Positions 34,340 through 42,736 of a DNA stretch of 44,115 nucleotides are shown here, one piece after another. The notes beneath the pieces are model-generated. The model had not been told where the DNA came from, ran no database searches, and saw only the letters and a list, made by a program, of their open reading frames with translations. Location of the stretch: assembly GCA_902558585.1 (NCBI GenBank), contig CACEEO010000005.1, forward strand, positions 1 through 44,115. Reading direction: 5' to 3'. The position numbers were made by a program, and so were the translations under genes. Position 1 is the stretch's first letter; each line of letters starts with the position of its first letter. This DNA comes from an uncultured Pelagibacteraceae bacterium (GTDB lineage: Bacteria; Pseudomonadota; Alphaproteobacteria; Pelagibacterales; Pelagibacteraceae).

Positions 34340-35327
34340 TATTTGAGTATGCTTTAACTATTTTAGAAACAAGTGGATGTCTGACTACATCTGAATGATC
34401 AAAATCAACTATGGATATTTCCTTTAAATGTCCTAGTAACTCTTTTGATCGAACTAATCCTGACATGCTTTTATTTGGTAAATCAATTTGAGATGGGTCA
34501 CCATTTACAACAATTTTAGAATTTTCTCCAATACGTGTTAAAAACATTTTTATCTGAGTATCCGTAGCATTTTGTGCTTCATCTAAAATTGCAAAGGAAT
34601 TTTTTAGAGTTCTACCTCTCATAAAAGCTAAAGGTGCAATCTCTATATCTCCAATCTCAATCATTCTTTGTATTTTTTCAAAGTCGAAGAGATCATATAA
34701 AGAATCATATAAAGGTCTAAGATAAGGGTCTACTTTTTCCTTCATATCACCAGGTAAAAATCCCAAACGCTCACCTGCTTCTACAGCTGGTCTTGAAAGA
34801 ATAATTCTATCAATCTTTTTTTCTAAAAGCATAGTTAGACCTACAGCTACTGCCAAGAATGTTTTCCCTGTTCCTGCTGGCCCAGCTGAAATTACAATAT
34901 CACTTTCCCTCAAGGCTCTCACATAGCTTTTTTGTTTTTCAGATCTAGGAATTATAGATTTTTTTGGAGTTTTGATAATATCTGTAACATTATTATTTTT
35001 TACTTTTTCATTAATCATAAAGTTATCAACCGATGAAAGTATATCTTTATTCTCTATACTTCCATTATTAATAAACTGATTAGCCAAAAATTGAATAGCA
35101 TTTTTAATTTTTTCATTCTTTTCAGGTGTTGATTTAATTAAAATTGAATTTCCCCTTGAATATAAGCTACAATTTGTAATTTTTTCCAATTCTTGTAAAT
35201 TTTTATTAAATTCTCCAACAACACCCATTAACAAGTTGTTGTCATGAAATATAACACTTAAAGAATTGTTATCTGAATAAACAAATTTTAAAGACTGGTC
35301 GATATTTTTTTTTTTTATTTCACTCAA
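34332..35327 (-). CDS. PhoH family ATPase (PhoH/YbeZ)
   Basis: Cytosolic P-loop protein of 331 residues, a putative RNA helicase or ATPase partner of YbeY. An N-terminal KH-like region (GVVGEFNKNLQELEKITNCSLYSRGNSILIKSTPEKN) precedes the PhoH domain, which has Walker A GPAGTGKTFLAVAVGL, SRPAVEAGERLGFLPGDMKEKVDPYLRPLYD, Walker B FAILDEAQNATDTQIKMFLTRIG and VNGDPSQIDLP. It lies between miaB and ybeY, with stop/start overlap to ybeY. Resembles the YbeZ branch rather than the phosphate-starvation PhoH of enterics. Confidence 0.92.
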   Translation of the reverse strand: MSEIKKKNIDQSLKFVYSDNNSLSVIFHDNNLLMGVVGEFNKNLQELEKITNCSLYSRGNSILIKSTPEKNEKIKNAIQFLANQFINNGSIENKDILSSVDNFMINEKVKNNNVTDIIKTPKKSIIPRSEKQKSYVRALRESDIVISAGPAGTGKTFLAVAVGLTMLLEKKIDRIILSRPAVEAGERLGFLPGDMKEKVDPYLRPLYDSLYDLFDFEKIQRMIEIGDIEIAPLAFMRGRTLKNSFAILDEAQNATDTQIKMFLTRIGENSKIVVNGDPSQIDLPNKSMSGLVRSKELLGHLKEISIVDFDHSDVVRHPLVSKIVKAYSNND

Positions 35328-35330
35328 GTT

Positions 35331-36659
35331 CTAAGCAACCTTCTGATCCGAATTGGTTATAACTTCACCGAATAAAGTGTTTCTATTACTATCTTTAATT
35401 CTCACTTGCACTATTTTTCCAATATCATTCTTTTTACCATTAAAAATTACAGATGTCATATACTCAGATCTGCCAAAAGCTTTGCTTTTATCGTCTGTTA
35501 AATTTTCAACCAAAACATCAACGACTTTACCCTTCAATGAATTATTCATTCGAATTTGATTTGCGAATAAAATATTTTGAATTTTTTCTAATCTTTCAAT
35601 AGAAATTTTTTTTTCAGTTAATTTTAAATTTTCAGCTACTGTTCCTGGTCTTGGGCTAAAGATGAAAGAGTAAGAGTTAATAAATTTAACCCTTTCAATT
35701 AAATTAAAGGTATTTTTAAAATCCTGATCTTCTTCACCAGGATAACCTATTATAAAATCGCTTGAAAATTCTATGTTTGGGTTAATTTTTTTTAATTTAT
35801 CAAAAGTATTTAAATATTCCTCAATAGTATGTTTTCTATTCATTAATTTTAAAATTTTATTAGATCCACTTTGGATGGGTAAATGTACAAGTGGCATTAA
35901 CTTTTTAGAAGTTTTATAAACTTCAATCAAATCCTCCGTCATATCTTTTGGGTGAGATGTTGTGTATCTAACTCTTTTAATTTCAGATATTTTTTCAATG
36001 TTAAATATTAAATCTGATAGTCTGTATCCTTCATTGTCATAAGCATTTACATTTTGACCAAGTAAAATTATTTCTTTTGCTCCACTATCAGCTAAATATT
36101 TTGCTTCATCCAAAATTTGATTAAATGGTCGAGAATATTCTGGTCCTCTTGTGTATGGGACTACACAAAAATGACAAAACTTATCACATCCTTCTTGAAT
36201 AGTTAAGAAGGATGAAACTTTTCCAGCTTCATTTTTTATTTTACTTAAATATTTAAATTTAGAAACTGCATCAAACTCTGTCTCTTCTATTTTTTTCTTT
36301 TTTTTAGTATAATTTAAAATTGTATCATTAATTTTATGATAAGCTTGAGGACCAATTACTAAATCTATGTAAGGTTCTCTTTTAAGCATTTCTTGGTTTT
36401 CTGCTTGAGCAACACACCCTGCAATAATCACCAATGGTTTTTTTTTAGATCTAAAAATTTTTTTTACTCTACCTATTTCATGATAAACTTTTTCTTTTGC
36501 TTTATCCCTAATGTGACATGTGTTTAAAAGATAACAGTTTGCTTCTTCATATTTTTCTGTTTTTTCATAACCAATTTTTTTAACTGAATCATATATCCTA
36601 TTAGAGTCATACTCATTCATTTGACATCCAAAAGTTTTAATAAATATTTTTTGATTCAT
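35331..36659 (-). CDS. miaB: tRNA-2-methylthio-N6-dimethylallyladenosine synthase
   Basis: Radical-SAM methylthiotransferase acting on i6A37 in tRNAs reading UNN codons. The 442-residue protein has the N-terminal UPF0004 domain with cluster cysteines in FGCQMNEYDS, LLNTCHIRDKA and AGCVAQAE, the radical-SAM triad CDKFCHFCVVPYTRG near residue 157, and a C-terminal TRAM domain (VVDVLVENLTDD). The two [4Fe-4S] clusters link it to nfuA nearby. It lies 5 bp downstream of fur and 3 bp upstream of phoH. Confidence 0.95.
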   Translation of the reverse strand: MNQKIFIKTFGCQMNEYDSNRIYDSVKKIGYEKTEKYEEANCYLLNTCHIRDKAKEKVYHEIGRVKKIFRSKKKPLVIIAGCVAQAENQEMLKREPYIDLVIGPQAYHKINDTILNYTKKKKKIEETEFDAVSKFKYLSKIKNEAGKVSSFLTIQEGCDKFCHFCVVPYTRGPEYSRPFNQILDEAKYLADSGAKEIILLGQNVNAYDNEGYRLSDLIFNIEKISEIKRVRYTTSHPKDMTEDLIEVYKTSKKLMPLVHLPIQSGSNKILKLMNRKHTIEEYLNTFDKLKKINPNIEFSSDFIIGYPGEEDQDFKNTFNLIERVKFINSYSFIFSPRPGTVAENLKLTEKKISIERLEKIQNILFANQIRMNNSLKGKVVDVLVENLTDDKSKAFGRSEYMTSVIFNGKKNDIGKIVQVRIKDSNRNTLFGEVITNSDQKVA

Positions 36660-36664
36660 AATTA

Positions 36665-37075
36665 TTAGGATTTTTTCTTAACCCCATATAATTCTAATTT
36701 ATGGTCTACTAATTTATATCCATATTTTTCTGCAACTTTTTTTTGCAACTTTTCAATTTCTTCGTCTACAAATTCTATGATTTCACCAGTTTTCACATCT
36801 ATTAAATGATCGTGATGGCCTTCATTTAATTCTTCATATCTAGCCTTTCCACCTTTAAACTCATGCTTTGTTAATATTCCAGACTCTTCAAATAGTTTTA
36901 CCGTTCTATAAACAGTTGCAATACTTATTTTTGGATCAATTTTAGACACTCTATTATAAAGTTCATCTACATCCGGATGATCAGAAGACTCGGACATTAC
37001 TTGTGCAATCACTCTTCTTTGATCAGTTAATTTAACTCCTTTTGCTATACATTTTTGCTCTATTGTTTCTGACAT
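36665..37075 (-). CDS. fur: Fur family transcriptional regulator
   Basis: A 136-residue metal-responsive regulator. The winged helix spans GVKLTDQRRVIAQVMSES and SIATVYRTVKLFEESGIL (residues 13-67), and the metal region is GHHDHLIDVKTGEIIEFVDEEIEKLQ (HHDH at 87-90). The CxxC structural zinc pairs of enteric Fur are absent, as usual in alphaproteobacteria, where Fur orthologues may respond to manganese (Mur) rather than iron. It differs from the Irr-type gene by lacking the HHH run. Fur just upstream of miaB is a conserved alphaproteobacterial arrangement. Whether it senses Fe or Mn cannot be told from the sequence. Confidence 0.88.
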   Translation of the reverse strand: MSETIEQKCIAKGVKLTDQRRVIAQVMSESSDHPDVDELYNRVSKIDPKISIATVYRTVKLFEESGILTKHEFKGGKARYEELNEGHHDHLIDVKTGEIIEFVDEEIEKLQKKVAEKYGYKLVDHKLELYGVKKKS

Positions 37076-37084
37076 AAAATAATT

Positions 37085-37471
37085 TTAACTTAAATAAATA
37101 GGGTTAATCAAATTTTTTTTAATATTAAATTTATCGCACAAATGAGGGATATTTTCGTATTTTATGTCTTTTTCACCTTTAAAATCTTGAATGCTATAAC
37201 AATAGTAATCAATATTATTAGTTAAATTAAATGCTTTAACTATAGAAAATGAATTTCTTATTCCTGCAAAACTTCCAGGCCCTCTATTTAAATAAATTGT
37301 ATTAATATCTTTCAAGTATAATTGATGAGAATTTAAAAAATCATTAATAATTAAAGTTAATTTTTCATAATTAATTTTAGTATTCTCTTTAGTAATATTA
37401 TAAATATCATTACTAGTTATGATCATTAAAAAAATTTTTTCACTGGCTACATCAATTATCAGTTTATTCAT
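37085..37471 (-). CDS. tsaB: Shortened TsaB, t6A synthesis dimerisation subunit
   Basis: TsaB partners TsaD in making threonylcarbamoyl-adenosine at A37 of ANN-reading tRNAs. From the ATG at 37471 the protein is 128 residues, against roughly 200-230 in most bacteria. The N-terminal subdomain is present: MNKLIIDVASEKIFLMII and the signature NRGPGSFAGIRNSFSIVKAF (residues 63-82). The end NPIYLS resembles the normal C-terminal PxYL(R), so most of the second subdomain seems deleted internally. The ORF track start at 37522 lacks homology. Its first 53 bp overlap, head to head, the start of the deacetylase gene. rimI, usual next neighbour, is missing. Confidence 0.75.
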   Translation of the reverse strand: MNKLIIDVASEKIFLMIITSNDIYNITKENTKINYEKLTLIINDFLNSHQLYLKDINTIYLNRGPGSFAGIRNSFSIVKAFNLTNNIDYYCYSIQDFKGEKDIKYENIPHLCDKFNIKKNLINPIYLS

Positions 37472-38486
37472 AATTATTTTATTTTCTAATATCAGTTCTA
37501 AATCAGATGAAAATAATATCAAATACTATTCCAATGATGAAGGAATTCTATCAATTATGTATCATCGTTTTAATGAGAATAAATACCCCTCAACCAATAT
37601 TAAAATGGATATATTTAAGGAACATATAAATATTATTAAGAACTCAGATTTTAATTTTCATAATCCAAATAATTTTGATGAACAGTTTAATAAACCAAAA
37701 CAAAAAAAAGAAATTCTTATAACTATCGATGATGCTTTTGAATCTTTTTATACTGAAGCATGGCCTTATCTAAAAGAACATAAAATTCCGTTTATTTTAT
37801 TTGTTTCAACTGAACCAGTGGGAAAAAGAGGTTACATGACTTGGGAGCAAATTAAAGAGGTTGAAGGAAATGAATTTACAAATATAGGACATCATTCTCA
37901 TACTCATGAATATCTTATAGATGTAAGCAATGAAGAGTTTATTTTAGATATTGAAACGGCTAATAAAATTTTTCTAAGAGAACTTGGTCATATCCCTAAC
38001 CTATTCTCATATCCATTTGGTGAATACTCTAAGTTTATGAAAGATTATATATCTAAAAATTTCAAATATGCTTTTGGTCAGCATTCGGGTGTAATTGATT
38101 TAAATAAAGACAAATTTGAATTACCTAGATTTCCAATCAATGAAAAATACGGTGAGTTAAAAAGATTTAAATCAATAATAAATTATTTTCCACTTGAATA
38201 TAAAAAAATACTTCCTGAGGAAAAACAATTAGACATAAACACTAACCCTCCAAATTTTAAAGTTGAATTTTTCAAGGAGCAAAAAAATTTATCTAATATC
38301 AATTGCTATTCTAATGAGGGAGATGTTTGGGAAAAATCAAAAACACTCTTTACCGACAACTCTTTAACAATTCAATTTAGAGAGCCATTCAAACCAAGGA
38401 GAGGTAGAGTCAATTGTTCTCTGAATGATAATGGAAAATGGAGATGGTTTGGTGTTCAATTCCCTATAAAAATAAAAGAGAATTAG
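37419..38486 (+). CDS. Secreted polysaccharide deacetylase (NodB homology, CE4-type)
   Basis: A 355-residue exported protein with an N-terminal signal (IIKKIFSLATSIISLFIIILFSNISS). The NodB domain shows LSIMYHRFNE, the metal and catalytic aspartates in LITIDDAFESFYTEAWPYL, the histidine pair in NIGHHSHTHEYL, and SYPFGEYSKFMKDYI. Substrate could be peptidoglycan or another N-acetylated glycan. The C-terminal 90 residues form an additional region without recognised motif, containing two cysteines (NCYSN, VNCSL). It lies alone on the plus strand within a minus-strand run, next to a glucosaminidase-type gene, and overlaps it convergently by four bases. Confidence 0.85.
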   Translation: MIIKKIFSLATSIISLFIIILFSNISSKSDENNIKYYSNDEGILSIMYHRFNENKYPSTNIKMDIFKEHINIIKNSDFNFHNPNNFDEQFNKPKQKKEILITIDDAFESFYTEAWPYLKEHKIPFILFVSTEPVGKRGYMTWEQIKEVEGNEFTNIGHHSHTHEYLIDVSNEEFILDIETANKIFLRELGHIPNLFSYPFGEYSKFMKDYISKNFKYAFGQHSGVIDLNKDKFELPRFPINEKYGELKRFKSIINYFPLEYKKILPEEKQLDINTNPPNFKVEFFKEQKNLSNINCYSNEGDVWEKSKTLFTDNSLTIQFREPFKPRRGRVNCSLNDNGKWRWFGVQFPIKIKEN

Positions 38487-39547
38487 ATCAAACTTTCTAG
38501 ATCTTTACTTGAGGGCAGCAGTCTTGCCTCATCGAAATCTTTTAAATTATTCTGTTCAATAATTTTTTGTAAGACCTCTACGTATTGACTCCCTGTTTCT
38601 GCATATTTATCTAAATGTTTAGACAAAATTAAACTATCTAAAAGTTTATTTTGATTTCTTAGTTCTGTTCTTGCTTTTCTCAAATTTTTATATGTTGAGT
38701 GAGTGTTTAAATTTCTTAAATACGCTCTTACAGAGAGCTGTAAACTATGAAATTTCATAACCTTATGATCTTTACCCTCATCAGCATTTTTGGGTTTTAG
38801 TCCTTCTCCAGACCAAGTCCATTGACCAAATAAAGCATTTCCCTTTAGAGCAAATCTTGAAGTGCCCCATCCAGTTTCTTTGGCTGCTTGAGCTATTGCT
38901 AATGAAACTGGTATTTCATCCATTCTTACTTTTAAAGTAGATAAATCATTTTTTCTTACACCATATTGTTTATACTTTTTTTCTAACCATTTTTTTTCAA
39001 TATCTGTATTGCTATTTTTACTTAAAATTGTGAATAACCTTTTTCTATCAACTCTAATTTTATTATTTTCCTTAACTATTAAAGGGAGAACAATTTTTAT
39101 AAACATATCCTTTCTTTTTTTAGTATTTCCAATATTTTTAATTTCATTTGGTAGAAGACCAATATCTATTGGTTTTACTAATTTTGTAGCTCTTACATCT
39201 TTTAAATTATAATTTACCTCTTTAAATAATGAATCAATTTCAGATGTTGTATATCTGACTAGATTAATTTCAGAATTATTCTCTTCTAAAATATCATATA
39301 ATAAATCTCTCTCATCAGAATCTACTGATTCATCTTCTTCAATTAATTTATCTTTGTTTAAAGTATCATTTAAAATATTTTTTGAATTATTTGTGAATTC
39401 TTTGCTATTAAAATTTTTATCAGTGAAATTAATAATTATTGGTGTCACATAAAAAAATGAAATTATAATAAAAGAACTTAAAAAAAATCGTGAAACTATA
39501 TTAAAGCTTTTATTTTTCAAATAACCTAATTTTTTAAATTTACTCAT
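38483..39547 (-). CDS. Bax/FlgJ-like glucosaminidase-domain protein
   Basis: A 354-residue membrane-anchored or secreted protein. One hydrophobic segment near residues 18-38 (FFLSSFIIISFFYVTPIIINF) is followed by an acidic, asparagine-rich linker, then a glucosaminidase-fold domain resembling E. coli Bax. The signature is VSLAIAQAAKETGWGTSRFALKGNALFGQWTWSGEGLKP with the likely catalytic glutamate in AKETGWG, and FHSLQLSVRAYLRNLNTHSTY. Such enzymes cut peptidoglycan glycan strands. With the convergent deacetylase it forms a cell-wall pair. Substrate not shown by sequence. Confidence 0.85.
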   Translation of the reverse strand: MSKFKKLGYLKNKSFNIVSRFFLSSFIIISFFYVTPIIINFTDKNFNSKEFTNNSKNILNDTLNKDKLIEEDESVDSDERDLLYDILEENNSEINLVRYTTSEIDSLFKEVNYNLKDVRATKLVKPIDIGLLPNEIKNIGNTKKRKDMFIKIVLPLIVKENNKIRVDRKRLFTILSKNSNTDIEKKWLEKKYKQYGVRKNDLSTLKVRMDEIPVSLAIAQAAKETGWGTSRFALKGNALFGQWTWSGEGLKPKNADEGKDHKVMKFHSLQLSVRAYLRNLNTHSTYKNLRKARTELRNQNKLLDSLILSKHLDKYAETGSQYVEVLQKIIEQNNLKDFDEARLLPSSKDLESLI

Positions 39548-39553
39548 AAATTA

Positions 39554-40096
39554 TTATTGTATAGCAACAACCTCTTTTACCTCTGGTAAATAATGACATA
39601 AAAGGTTTTGTACACCTTGTTTTAAAGTCATAGTTGAACTAGGACATCCAGAACAACTTCCTTGCAATTGTACTTTTACAACTCCATCTTTAAACTCTTT
39701 AAATTTTATATCTCCACCGTCTCTAGCAACAGCAGGTCTTATTTTTTGCTCTAAAATTTTTACAATTTTTTCCTCAATTTCATTTAAACTTGAAACTTCC
39801 TCTTTTATATTTTCATCAATTACAAACTCTTTACCATCTGCATAAAAATCATTTATAAGAGAAATTACGATATGTTTTATTTCATCCCATTTAATTTTCT
39901 CGTTCTTATTTACTGAAATAAAATCTTGACCTAAAAAAATACCCTCAACACCATTAATTGACAAAATGTTTCTCACCAATTCATTATGCGTATCTTCTTT
40001 ATTTGTAATTTCATAAGGACCGCTGTTTGAAACTTTCTTCCCAGGAAGAAATTTCAAAGAATTTGGGTTCGGTGTTACTTCTGTTTGAACGAACAT
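39554..40096 (-). CDS. nfuA: NfuA/NFU1-type Fe-S cluster carrier
   Basis: Delivers [4Fe-4S] clusters to target proteins. The 180-residue protein has an N-terminal Nfu_N domain (FVQTEVTPNPNSLKFLPGKKVSNSGPYEI) and a C-terminal NifU domain (IRPAVARDGGDIKFKEFKDGVVKVQLQGSCSGCPSSTMTLKQGVQNLL) with the cluster-binding CxxC (CSGC). The architecture is that of mitochondrial NFU1 and alphaproteobacterial homologues. It is on the same strand as trpS and murJ. MiaB nearby is a plausible client, as is the Fe-S protein at 18.6 kb. Confidence 0.93.
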   Translation of the reverse strand: MFVQTEVTPNPNSLKFLPGKKVSNSGPYEITNKEDTHNELVRNILSINGVEGIFLGQDFISVNKNEKIKWDEIKHIVISLINDFYADGKEFVIDENIKEEVSSLNEIEEKIVKILEQKIRPAVARDGGDIKFKEFKDGVVKVQLQGSCSGCPSSTMTLKQGVQNLLCHYLPEVKEVVAIQ

Positions 40097-40148
40097 AAAT
40101 TATTTATAGTGAAAATTTTAAAAAATAAAACTTGATAATAAATTTTTA

Positions 40149-41150
40149 TTAAAAACCTACTATTTCTTTAATTCTTTCAATCTTTTTGGATGCAATTAAA
40201 TTAGCTTTTTCAACTCCATCTAGAAGAATTTTATCTAAATAACTTTTATCTCCTAAAAGTCTTTTTATCTCATTAGAAATAGGTTCAATTTTATTCACAA
40301 GTTCTTCATTTAATTGTTCTTTAAATTCTGAAAAATTTTTACCTGCAAAATTTTTTACTGAGTTTTCTAATGTAGAATTAGTTAAACTTGAATATATTCC
40401 TAAAAGATTTTTCGCTTCTAACCTTTCATCAAGCTCCTTTATATCTAGTGGCATAGGCAAAGGATCCGTTTTCGCTTTTTTGATTTTGTTTATTATTTGA
40501 TCCTTGTCATCTGTTAAATTTATTCTACTTAAATCTGACAATTCTGATTTACTCATTTTTTTTGAACCATCTTTTAAACTCATTATTCTTGAAAATTCTT
40601 TTTGAATTAAAGGTTCAGGAACTTGAAGAAAATTTTCTACTTCAAAATCGTTATTAAATTTTTGAGCTATATCTCTGCATAACTCCAAATGTTGCTTTTG
40701 ATCATCACCTACTGGAACATGTGTAGCATCATATAAAAGAATATCAGCTGCCATTAAAACTGGATAAGAATATAAACCAATGCTAGCTTTCTCTTTATCT
40801 TTACCAGCTTTCTCCTTAAATTGAGTCATCCTATTCAACCAACCCATTCTAGCAACACAGCTTAATATCCATGCTCCTTCTGCATGAGCAGCCACACTAG
40901 ATTGATTAAAAATTATACTTTTTTTTGGGTCTATTCCGCTTGCTATAAAAGTTGCAACAGTTTCCCGGATATTATTTTTTAATTCTTTAGGATCTTGCCT
41001 TACTGTAATGGCATGTAGATCAACTACACAAAAAATACATTTATTATCTTTATTGTTATTTAAGTCTACAAAGTTTTTTATGGCACCTAAATAATTTCCA
41101 AGATGAAGATTACCTGTAGGCTGAACACCAGAGAATATTTTTTTACCCAT
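40149..41150 (-). CDS. trpS: Tryptophanyl-tRNA synthetase
   Basis: Class I aminoacyl-tRNA synthetase charging tRNA-Trp. The 333-residue protein has the HIGH-like motif in [19 protein letters not shown], the tryptophan-binding region [36 protein letters not shown], and the KMSKS loop in [12 protein letters not shown]. Full length for the bacterial enzyme. It begins 4 bp after murJ; murJ-trpS is a common alphaproteobacterial pair. Confidence 0.97.
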   Translation of the reverse strand: MGKKIFSGVQPTGNLHLGNYLGAIKNFVDLNNNKDNKCIFCVVDLHAITVRQDPKELKNNIRETVATFIASGIDPKKSIIFNQSSVAAHAEGAWILSCVARMGWLNRMTQFKEKAGKDKEKASIGLYSYPVLMAADILLYDATHVPVGDDQKQHLELCRDIAQKFNNDFEVENFLQVPEPLIQKEFSRIMSLKDGSKKMSKSELSDLSRINLTDDKDQIINKIKKAKTDPLPMPLDIKELDERLEAKNLLGIYSSLTNSTLENSVKNFAGKNFSEFKEQLNEELVNKIEPISNEIKRLLGDKSYLDKILLDGVEKANLIASKKIERIKEIVGF

Positions 41151-41154
41151 AAAA

Positions 41155-42684
41155 TTAATACTTTAATTTAATATCATTCATTTGAAAAGCTTTGATGAAA
41201 TAACACACAATTAAATAAAACAATAATCCTAATATAACAGATAAAACTAAATAAAAAGATTTAATTGATTGATTAAATGCTAACTCGTTTTGGAAAAAAT
41301 TTAACATAAAATTAAAAAATAAACCCATCATAATTGATGCAAAAATTATTTTAATAAATTTAATAAAAAATATTTGATTAAAATAAAATAATTGTAGATT
41401 TTTTAAAAATAAAAATAACAATATAGAATTAAACCAAGATGAAATAGATGTGGCTATTGGAATTATTATAAAACCAATTTCACTAAAATAATACAAACTG
41501 ATAAAGATATTAACCAATACTGAGATCAAGGAAATATAAAATGGAGTTTTGGTATCATGGTTTGCAAAGAAAAAACTTGAAAAAACTTTTATCAATGCAA
41601 AAGCAGGCAGACCTAAAGCAAAGTAATATAAAGCTAGGCTTGAGTTGCTCACCGAATTTTCATTGAAAGACCCATAGCCAAATAAAGCTGAAATAATTTG
41701 TTCTGATCCTATGATTAAAGCGATAGTTGCTGGAAGACTTAAGAACAAACTTAATTCAAGAGCTTTATTTTGTATAAGCAAAATCTTATTTTTATTTTGA
41801 GATTGAATATGTTTTGAAAGCTGTGGAAGTATTACAACACCAATCGCTATACCAGCTATCGCTAGGTTAATTTGATAAATTCTATCTGCATAATATAAAT
41901 AAGAAACTGCACTTGCTTGAAATGATGCAATTATTGTACCGACTAAGATATTAATTTGAGTGACACCCGATGAAAAAATACTCGGCAAAAGCTTCTTAAA
42001 AAAAAATTTAACTTTGTTACTTACCTTTAATTCAAAACTAAACTTAAGTGAGAAATGTTTTGATACATATTTATATAAAAATATTAATTGTAAAAACCCA
42101 GCTAGAGAAACTCCATACGATAAATAATATACTAACTGGTCACCAAGATTTTTTGAAAAAATTAATACTAAAATTAAAACAATATTTAAAATTATTGGGG
42201 CTGCAGCAGCAGCTGCAAATTTATTGTGTGAATTTAAGATTGCAGAAAAAAATGAGGCTAAACAAATAAAAAATAAAAAAGGAAAAGTAATTCTTGTTAA
42301 ATTAATTGCTACCTCCATTTTTTCTAAATCACCCACAAATCCTGGGGCAATAATTGAAACAAATGCAGGCATGAAAATTTCAATTATTATTGTTAAAAAT
42401 AATAACCCTAAAAAAAGGAGATTAAAAATATCGTTAGCAAATTTATTTGATTGTTTTTTTCCCTGAGTAATTTCTGATGAATAACTTGGAACAAATGCTG
42501 CATTAAAGGTGCCTTCAGCAAACAATCTTCTAAAAGTATTTGGAATTCGAAATGCTACAAAAAAAGCATCAGCCAACATCCCTGTTCCTAGAAAAATTGC
42601 TATTAAAATATCTCTTAAATAACCAAGCAATCTACTAATGATAGTATAAAAACCAAATGTGCCTGTTGACTTAAGTAAGTTCAT
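41155..42684 (-). CDS. murJ: Lipid II flippase MurJ
   Basis: Polytopic inner-membrane MOP-family protein flipping lipid II for peptidoglycan synthesis. The 509-residue protein has about 14 hydrophobic segments. N-terminal signature residues are [63 protein letters not shown], which includes the conserved arginines and the acidic residue of the central cavity. A segment [21 protein letters not shown] is also typical. It is divergent from the malic enzyme across 52 bp. Confidence 0.95.
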   Translation of the reverse strand: MNLLKSTGTFGFYTIISRLLGYLRDILIAIFLGTGMLADAFFVAFRIPNTFRRLFAEGTFNAAFVPSYSSEITQGKKQSNKFANDIFNLLFLGLLFLTIIIEIFMPAFVSIIAPGFVGDLEKMEVAINLTRITFPFLFFICLASFFSAILNSHNKFAAAAAAPIILNIVLILVLIFSKNLGDQLVYYLSYGVSLAGFLQLIFLYKYVSKHFSLKFSFELKVSNKVKFFFKKLLPSIFSSGVTQINILVGTIIASFQASAVSYLYYADRIYQINLAIAGIAIGVVILPQLSKHIQSQNKNKILLIQNKALELSLFLSLPATIALIIGSEQIISALFGYGSFNENSVSNSSLALYYFALGLPAFALIKVFSSFFFANHDTKTPFYISLISVLVNIFISLYYFSEIGFIIIPIATSISSWFNSILLFLFLKNLQLFYFNQIFFIKFIKIIFASIMMGLFFNFMLNFFQNELAFNQSIKSFYLVLSVILGLLFYLIVCYFIKAFQMNDIKLKY

Positions 42685-42736
42685 AAATCATATTAGTCTT
42701 AATTTTACCCCAATTGTACACATATTGTTATCAGAA

